Below are positions 11,501 to 21,651 of a stretch of DNA of 64,000 nucleotides, in pieces. The first letter of the stretch is position 1, and every line of letters begins with the position of its first letter. Both the position numbers and the translations under genes were made by a program. The stretch is from Dendrolimus kikuchii. Lineage: Eukaryota; Arthropoda; Insecta; Lepidoptera; Lasiocampidae. A model generated the notes under the pieces. That model saw only the letters and a list, made by a program, of their open reading frames with translations, ran no database searches and was not told the origin of the DNA. The stretch is from contig CM034406.1 in the NCBI GenBank assembly GCA_019925095.2, positions 16,616,388-16,680,387 on the forward strand. Reading direction: 5' to 3'.

Positions 11501-14500
11501 TACAATGCAAAAGTGGATGGATGCAGAAGTCGTGGAAGGCCATGACACACCTTCCATGATCAAATTGATCGTGTACTAGCAGAAGGTGATGTCAGGAGCT
11601 TTAAGAACAGACGAGCTTGCATTACAAGAGTTATGAATGTCAAAGAAGCAAGTGAGGTGTGTAAGAATAAGCCTAAATGGCGCTCTGTTGTTCGTGCCTA
11701 CCCCGCAAGGAAACTGGCGTGAAGTTATGTATGTATGTATGTATGTATAATATATATGTATGCTTAGGTAGTCTCTGTACTCGCTTGATTGGTCTCAAAT
11801 GTGAATTAAATTTCAGGTACGCCGACCACAAAGGCATGTCGCGGGACGAAGCTGAGATGGAGTATCTCAAAATAGCACAAGACTTAGATATGTACGGGAT
11901 CAACTATTTTGCTATTAAAGTAAGTTATAATGTTAACTAGTATTTACTACTACTATTTAAATACCTAAAATACAAATACCTACAACAAAATTTTAGTGAC
12001 ATAGACATTTTTAATTCTTCTAAACAAATACTTAAGTCATCAGTAAGTAAAGTTATTAACAGCTTCAAAAGGAATATAATGTTTATATTTAGATTTAATC
12101 ATTTAGTTGTGTTTAGTTTTCCCGTTAGAAGTGTCACAGTATTAGATAGATTGAATAATTAATTTTGGTGTAGTGTAACTTGCTATATATGTTTCTGTTC
12201 TTTTCTAGATCAAAGTATCCATTTTTGGTTTAGATTTATTATTATGTATTGTTAGGTCTTAAATTTATAGAAATACTGTAGGATACTTTTTAATAAAAAA
12301 TATATTAGCAAGTAAAACTATACTAACTGGGGGCAAAAAATCTAGCTTTTAAGTCTAATAACACCTATTTATATTTAATAATAAATTGTCCTCAAAGCAC
12401 TAGATCACAAAAGGCTTCCAGTAGATATAGACTAGGCTGAAGCTAAATTTAAGCGCTGGAATGCCGGACTACTTTTTTCGCAAAATGAGTTAGCAATAAA
12501 AAATATTATTTATAAAACGATTAAAACAAAACTTTTCAGTTGAATTCTTTATTATATTTTACAAGAAACGTAACCAGTGGAAAAAATCGGGATTTCACCA
12601 TTGCCCAACAGTGGGCATGGAACATGAGGGTAGCTAAGAAATTAAAGCGCGATACGACCGCTTGTGTCGGCGACATTCCAGGTTTTAAACAAAAGTGATT
12701 TGTTCAACATCAAATAAGGCCTGTTTTAAAGGTCTTTGTTACCAGACCATAAAATTTTAAAACTCAGTAATAAATATATGACAATACTTTTTTCGTTTCA
12801 GAATAAGAAAGACACAGATCTGTATCTCGGTGTGACTGCTTTAGGTCTAAACGTTTACGAGAAAGACAACAAGTTAGCGCCAAAGACGACCTTTCCTTGG
12901 TCGGAGATCAAGCACATATCATTCGATGACAAGAAGTTTGTTATCAAGTTTGTGGACAAAAGTGCGAATAACTTTATCTTCTTCTCGCCAAAAGGGATGA
13001 ATAAATTGGTATGAAAATTGTTTAATTAATTTTTTAAATTTTATTCAATTATATGTTTAACTAAAAATATATTTAGAATTTGTTTTAAAAATTATAAAGG
13101 TGTTACTTATAGTCAAATGTTTGTTCTGTTATTGTTAAGATGTTAATTTCTATTATAATTTAGTGCAGAGATTCCCAAACTATTTCAGGCAAGAAACCCC
13201 TTGTCCAAAATGAACTGATACCTCCGACCCTATTAGACAATTATTTTAAAAATCCTATGTCTAGTTTCTTTCGTATTGATACAGAATACTTACCAATTTA
13301 AAACATTGGTTGGTTAAGTGAGTACTTGAAATAATTTTCTCATCAAAATTTATCAAGTGAGGTGTGTAAGAACAAGCCTAAATGGCGCTCTGTTGTTCGT
13401 GCCTACCGCAAGGGAACTGGCGTGAAGCTATGTATGTATGTATGTAAAATTTATCAAAATAAATAAATACAAAATTCAGTAAATATCAAGTGTACTTAAT
13501 AATTATTAATACAAATTACTTAAGTAGGTAATTTTTTTTAAACACATTTATACACGTAACACAACTTGTGTTAATTAATAGGGGTCGATTATTTGACCTT
13601 GTCGACCCCCAAAATCAGTTTTCGTTTATGTCGACCCCTGATAAACCGTTTTAGACCCCAGGGGGTCGATATAGACCACTTTGGGATTCCCTGATTTAGT
13701 GTACAAGAAAAATATTCAAAATTATATTTCTTGTGCGAGATACAGTAAGATTTGCCATAGACCTGTACATTTTTGATCGCGTACCCATCTAAAGCTAGGC
13801 GCGCACTACAATTGTCCATACCGGACACATCCTTTCACAGCTGACTCCGGAATTGATAATCATAGTGCATCTGTAGCTTTATAGACCTGTGCGAGCAAAT
13901 ATAACAAGTGTATGAGAGGGTATAATTTTTTCCCCTTGCTAAATCAGTCAAAAATACATATAAAAGGTTTTTAATTTTTTTACTGATTTGGTTGTTTCCC
14001 GTATTTATCATCCATGCTTATCTATCTACTATTTTGATTATAAATCAGGTTGTTCCATAGATTTTGGACCTGTGCATTGGTAACCACGATTTATATATGA
14101 GAAGAAGAAAACCGGACACTATGGAAGTGCAGCAAATGAAAGCTCAAGCAAAAGAGGAGAAACAGGTAAATTTTAACTGACTACATTATTTTTTCTTTCT
14201 GGTACATTTTATTGCTGAAAATTGAGAGGAAGAAGATTAAAGTAATATGGACATAGGACATGTATTGTAATGAGGAGGGATGAAAAAAATTATAAAACTG
14301 GAGGATTGATCAATAAGTGGGATAAAGTAGGCCAAAAAAGAGATGGATGGATTGTGTGAAGGGTGTCATGATAGTTTGTGTTGTATATTTGAAAAATTCA
14401 AGTTTTGCGTAAATTACCAATAGATGCCATTGTAAATATAACACAGTTTACATAAACTACCCTCGTAAATGTGACACCGCTTGTGTGGTAGAGTGGGCTA

Positions 14501-17500
14501 AGCCTTTCTCGGCTGAATTTATTGGGATGCAGAGGCTCCAGGCTCGATTCCTGATATGGATTTTTTTTTATTTTTTTAATGCTGGAGTTCAGCAGACAGG
14601 CAGACGGCCCACTCGATGGGAAGCGGTTACCATCGCCTATGGACATTTGCAACACCAAAGGTGCTACAAATGCGCTGCTGCTCTCTTAAGGGAGACTGGA
14701 ACCTGGTCACTAATGCCGGAACACAACTCAAGGTTGTTATGGCGACATACTTTAGACCAGGGGTGGTAGCCATCCAGTCGGGCAAATACCCTACCACCTG
14801 GCTGTGGGTTGTTTTGTCGCCTCTTACGACAGGCCGCCCCGCCGCAGGAAATTGTATTCTTTCTCCGTTCCTGCACGGATAAATTCGTAACGGAAATTTC
14901 GTAAAATAACTTTTATTTTACTACGGTCTGGCCACCAAGTCCATATCTTTCACTAAAAAAAACACCATGCCAGTGTGAGTCCAGATCTATTCGACTGACA
15001 GATGATCAAATATCCGTAGTCTATAAAATTCACATTAAATCAGTCTCGATCAAATCAAGATTGATTGAACATTAAACTGAGGCAACATTGATCTAATGGA
15101 AATGTATTCATATTAAATTGTCTAGTTTTAAGTTATGGTGAACAATAAAGAGTTTTAATTCATTCATTCGTTTGTATTGTGCATCTTCAGCGCCGTCAAA
15201 TCGAACGCAACAAATTGGCGCGCGAGAAGCAGCTAAGAGAGGCAGCGGAAAGGGAGCGCTCTGCAATGGAACAGCGCTTGCTGCAGTATCAAGAGGAAAT
15301 ACGGCTGGCCAACGAGGCGCTGGTAATTATATTGAACTTTCATACATACTACACGATGACAAAATAAAGTAGAGAATAAGCTTTTTAAAAAGGTTTTTAA
15401 ATACAAGCTTTTGAGATCCTGGATATCATGTAGCAGCAGAGTGCTAACCAAGACAAGTAAAACGAGCCCAAACACGACGGGTCTATCTTGTTTAGTACAA
15501 GAGTTCCTATGGGCACCTTCCGACTCCATCATCGGATCAGCTCTATGGTACCATATTATTTGCGTTGTCAAAATTTCAGCTCAATCGGAAACCGGGCAGT
15601 TGGTCAAATTTAACTTGAAAGATTCCACTCGAACGTCATACATACATACATCCATTGCAAGTTAAATAAAAGCTTGTAATAATCTAATAACAGGGGCGCC
15701 ACTTTCGCAAATTTGTCTAAATTTTAACAACTCCAATATTAGGTCGAGAGTAATTTCGATACTTACTAGTGATTTTTAGTACGACATCAAACATCGTGCA
15801 AGTGTCAAGTTGCTTTAATCACGACGTATGCATTTTGTCAACATAGCCTATGATGTTTACTTTAATAATAATGACCATAATTTTGTAAGCAATAGCTTTA
15901 ACACCTTGTGATAGTTAACAGAACAATTATTTGATATACAATGCAAAAGTGGATGGATGCAGAAGTCGTGGAAGGCCACGACACACCTTCCATGATCAAA
16001 TTGATCGTGTACTAGCAGAGGGTGATGTCAGGAGCCTTAAGAACAGACGAGTGTGCATGACAAGAGTTATGAATGTCAAAGAGGCAAGTGAGGTGTGTAA
16101 GAATGGGCCTAAATGGCGCTCTGTTGTTCGTGCCTACCCCGCAAGGGAACTGGCGTGAAGTTATGTATGTATGTATGTACTATAATTTTGTTAGCAATAG
16201 CTTTAACACCTTGTGATAGTTAACAGAACAATTATTTGATTAAAATAATCTAAACTAACCATGTTATGCTAGAGCAAGTGAATGAGTTTGTATATCTTGG
16301 ATGTGCTTTTAGCAGGGATGGAAGGTACACCGCTGATATAGAAAGAAGAGTGAATTTGGGGAATAGTGTGAATGGAGCGTTAGGTAAACTTCTAGGCGCT
16401 AAGAACCTCAGCCAGAAGGCCCAGCTCGCCATACACAACGCGGTGCTGGTACCTACGCTCACGTATGGAAGCGAGAATTGGGTATGGAAGAGAGAGCATG
16501 AAAGTAGAGTAAACGTGGTCGAGATGCGAGCACTGCGCAAAATCTGCGGAGTGACGCTCGCGGACCGCGTTCGTAATACCGAAGTAAGAAAGAGAGTTGG
16601 TCTGAAAGAGAGTGTCGGGGTGAAGGTAAGGAAAGGAATGCTCCGGTGGTTCGGGCATGTGGAAAGAATGCATGATGAAAGAATGACTAAACAGATATAC
16701 AATGCAAAAGTGGATGGATGCAGAAGTCGTGGAAGGCCACGGCACACCTTCCATGATCAAATTGATCGTGTACTAGCAGAAGGTGATGTCAGGAGCCTTA
16801 AGAACAGACGAGCTTGCATGACAAGAGTTATGAATGTCATAGAGGCAAGTGAGGTGTGTAAGAATAAGCCTAAATGGCACTCTGTTGTTCGTGCCTACCC
16901 CGCAAGGGAACTGGCGTGAAGTTATGTATGTATGTAAACTAACCATTACAAACCTATCATGTCCGCTGTTCTTTGGTAAATTTTGCCGAATTATAACGAC
17001 ATGATTATATGCTTCACATTCCGCTCACCTGAAATTTGGTTTGAAATTGTTACATGCGTATTTAGTTATTTTTCCAGTGGATTTTAGACTCGGATCAACT
17101 TTAAAATTAAAATAACATATCCACTTTGTTTATGGTTCACTGAACTTGACTATAGATAAAATAGAATATTGCCAGAAGGCAAACAAATTAGTTCTCGTTT
17201 CTAGACGTTATGGTCAGGTTATACACGGTACACACATAAGTTTAACTTGCTTACTGCATAAATATTCTTATAATATTATAATATTGTATCCGTGCAAGAA
17301 CGGAGAAAGAATACAATTTCCTGCAGCTTGTCGTAGGAGGCGACAAAACAACCCAAAGCCAGGTGGTAGAGCCAAACCCTGGTCTAGAGTATGCCGTCAT
17401 AACAACCTTGAGTTGTGTTCCGGTATTAGTGGCCAGGTTCCAGTCGCCCTTTAGAGAGCGGCAGCACATTGATAGCACTTCCGGTGTTAGAAATGTCCAT

Positions 17501-20500
17501 AGGTGGTGGTAACCGCTTTCCATCAGGTGAGCCGTCCGCCTGTCTGTTGAACTCATGCAATAAGAAAAAATAGATACGCGTGTAATGTGCGTGCTCAGTG
17601 AACTTATTTAAAAAAGATTTATTAAAGAAAGCAGAATTAATGTTTGCATACTGAATATATTATCCCCATACTCACTAATATTATAAATATAAAAGTAACT
17701 CTGTGTCTTACGCTTTCACTGATGGACCGTTTTTGCTGAAATTCGGTATGTATTCAATCTCGATGTCTAGTTAAAGGATACTATTCATTCCGGAAAATGG
17801 GATAGTTTCGTGTTATAAAACTTAAATATATGTATTAGATTTTGAAATGTGACGTCACGAAATTTAGGACCCCTCACACCGCTTGTCACACAATGTTACA
17901 CTTCGGCTACGTTCCACAAGAGACTCACAACGACCACGTTCACGACCGCGACTTTTCCCGTTCCACTTGCTTGCGGGCGTTACAATCATAAACTCTAGTG
18001 GAACCGATTATGAAGCGTTGATGTAATTAACGACCAAATACATGAATGTCATTGGTTGATTTGAAAATCGCGCCTTTTTCAATGTCAGTCGATGAGAGAA
18101 TTAACGCTCTGCGGTCAACGCCCACTTCGACCCAGCTCTTGACATGGGTCGTTGTGAGCGCTGCTTGAGCGAAAATCATGACGTCATTAGTGACGTCGAA
18201 TCGCCACGACCATAACGACCGTGGTCGCCACGTGGAACGGCAGACGCAGCATTTTGGGCGTTGTGAGATACTACAGCAACACGCCCTTCGTCGACACCCC
18301 CTCCCCCCCTCCTTAAACGTGTGACATAATTTTTGGATGGTTCCTAACACACCAGTTAATTTAAAAATAGGGGATGTGATAAATGTTAAAATTTTTGGTA
18401 AGAACTAGAGATATAGAAGGTTTGGTGTCGCTTTTATTTATTTAGAAATCGCCGGATAACGGCTTGAATGCTTATTTTGACAGCGTCGTTCAGAGGAAAC
18501 AGCGGAGCTCTTAGCGGAGAAGGGTCGGATAGCGGAAGAAGAAGCTTCGCTGCTGGCCAAGAAGGCTGCTGACGCTGAGAGGGAGAACGCCAGGTTGAGG
18601 CTGTCTGCCATTAAGACCGAAGAGGAGAAGGTGAGACATAGATTTTTATTTACATCTCTCCGTGTTTTTTTACAGCTTAAGTACAACAAACAGGCTGATC
18701 TCCCACCTGATGGAAAGTGGTTACCGTCGCCTATGGACGTTCGCGCCACCAGTGCCGGCCTTGAAGAAGTTTTATGACACCCTAATATTTTCCTAAATTT
18801 TCGCGACTAGTATACATAATAATACTACGTTTTAACGGTTTTAAGCCCGGTAATTTATTTGATTTTTATTATTCCGACGTTTCGGCCACTTTTCAGTGGC
18901 CGTGATCACGGAAGACAAAGATGTCAAGTGTCAATGAGTATTGTTAACGTTTTATTTAGCCTACCGCCAACTTGTTCATTTTAATTACTTAGTTTTAATT
19001 TTGTTTATGGTTGTTATTTATTCTATGGGTATCTAATCTAATTTACATATTGCGGTTTGAAGAGAAGAAGCGGCGCAATAAACTCTTCAGCAAACATGCC
19101 TAGCTCTAATAATGTTATATAATATTAAAATGGGTGGGAGGTAAATTATTTTACATATATAAAATATTTATATATATATAATTATTTATGACGACACCCT
19201 TTTTGAAAAACGTTATATCATAGTGCCATGGGAAAACCTCAGCTGGGAGCTCTCCTTCCAAAATTCCACGGTGTGCAATAGAAATGTTCCTATTATCTTA
19301 TTTATTTTGTTATCATAAACGTGTTTGTTTTTGTAAAATTATTTTTAGGAAGATTTATCTTCCTAAAAATGATTTATCTTCCTAAAAAGAAATTTATTCC
19401 CTTTTCTCGATGTCAATATTTTTATTTTATTTGGAAAACGAACGGTTCACAACGAAATTATTTACTACTTATAAAACTAAAACTATTTAATTGTTTTTTA
19501 ATATTGTTAGTGACTTGGCTTGCTTATAATTACTAACCATAATTATTAAAAAAAAAAGAAGTAATAGATAAAATTTACAAATCATGAATATTTATTTATT
19601 TATCAATTATTTATTGATATTCATGCATATAACAATATGTGATCTAAATTATTCTGCTAATATTTGAAATCAGTGTCTGAAATCTTCATCCTGTGCAGCA
19701 ACTACTTAGCTTTAGTTCATCGATACACGGTTAAAATAAGATGAGATATAGTAAAATGTATGCGGTTCTTCATGACAGGTCCATTTAGAGCGGAAAACGC
19801 GCGAAGCGGAATATTTGACGGCGCGCTTAGTCGAGGAGTCCGAGAAGCGGGCGGCGGAAGCGGAGCGGCTGAAAGCGGAGCTCGTCTCCGCCAGAGTAGC
19901 GGAGAAGCAGGCCAAGGAGAAACTCCTCAACTTCCTGAGTAGGACATCCACCGGCTCTTTACCACCTCCGGTAAATATAATCGAAATAGTGAGTTTTTGA
20001 AATTGAAAGAAATAAGTAAAATAGATTAGAGAAGAAATAATTTTAAAACATCAAATAATAAGGATAAAACGTTTGTCATAATGTGTAGAGTGGAATCTGA
20101 TACAGGTATTTCATATTTACAAGAAGATACCCACCAACAATGTATTCTAAGTTTATGGCAGAAACTTCAATAAAGGATTATTATACAAAAATTTACAAAC
20201 TACTATCTAAAGTCGAAATTACACGCGTTCACTTCTGTCTTTCAACTCGGATTGAAATGGGGCAAAAAAGAAGTGAAAAAACTACTATATGTTGTATTTA
20301 ATGCAAATAATGATTTGGTTAGGTTAGGTACATTTTAATGAATGCATTTTTTATTTAAACATATATTTTTTTTTTTTTTTTATTGAGACTTTTCGTCACC
20401 AATGACGATATCAGCCTCATAGGTGATGGCAAATTTACATTCTTTAATATATTAAATAAACTTAAATATAATTTTAAACTTAATTGTAACTAACTCTATT

Positions 20501-21619
20501 TTTAAATATTTTAATCATGAACTTAAATAATAATCCAGCCTCCTCGCTCAAAAGGTTGCTTAAAATAATATTTATTCCTCCACTATGTAATGACGAGTCT
20601 GGCAAGAGTGTCCTTCTAATTGGTTGGGTTTGGCCACATTCCAGAACAATATGCACGAGATCCTCTACTTTGTTACAGTGCTCACAAATATTTTATTTTA
20701 TGAAAGGATTTAACTGAATTCGATCCGGAACCAAAAAAACATCCATAGTCTACTCTAAAATTATGCCGCTTCTCCACGAGGCCGTAACGCTTTTTCGTCA
20801 CAGAAAAATCCTAATCCATCCCCCCCCCCGTCTATATAGAAGTTTTACTTCAAAAAACAAAGGGATTGTTTCAATACTTTTCATAAATGGCATTTTTAGA
20901 TGCTCACTTAAGTAGTTGAAATATCAAGTATTGTATATTTAAGTAGTTAATTTCACTTGTAAAAAGTGGCAATGACCGAGTTATTTTGCACCTTTCCTAT
21001 TTGTAACTTTACTATTATAAATGCGAAAGTTTGGATGGATGTATGTCACTTAATCACGCTAGAACGACTGAAGGGATATGGATGAAGGGAAAGCCAATGT
21101 TTGGGTCCATTCTGAAATTCGATTGAACCTTCATTAAATATCTTTTTTCTTTTTTTTTATTGCAGGAGATCAGCAGACAGGCAGACGGCCCACTTGATGG
21201 AAAGCGGTTACCATCGCCTATGGACATTTGCAACACAAAAGGTGCGACAAATGCGCTGCTGCTCTCTCAAGGGAGACTGGAACCTGGTCACTGATGCCGG
21301 AACACAACTCAAGGTTGTTATGGCGACATACTCTAGACCAGGGGTGGTAGCCATCCAGTCTGGCAAATGCCCTACCACCTGGTATCTTTCTAAAATCTAT
21401 TTTTTTATATGTTATTATAGTAAAATTATAGAATTATCTGTAACCCAGCATAGAAATTACAATTACATAAACATATTTTTGTTTTGCACTATCAACATCG
21501 ATGGGTTATATCTTGATTTTTATTTTTTTTATTGACTAACATCCCTATTATGATATTATAAATGCGAAAGTAACTGTCTGTCACGGAAAAACTACTGGGC
21601 TGATTTGACTAAAACTCAG

Positions 21620-21651
<32 letters not shown>

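Noticed and set aside
14485..14882. Frames of about 60-130 codons inside repeat A copies (here and at 8.8, 25.9, 27.7, 45.9, 51.0 kb)
   Set aside because: They recur on both strands of every copy with shifting frames and stops, so they reflect repeat composition and not a protein.
16266..16919. 217-codon open frame as a possible host gene
   Set aside because: It is the C-terminal part of the RTE reverse transcriptase, flanked by a 12-bp target duplication and present in several copies.
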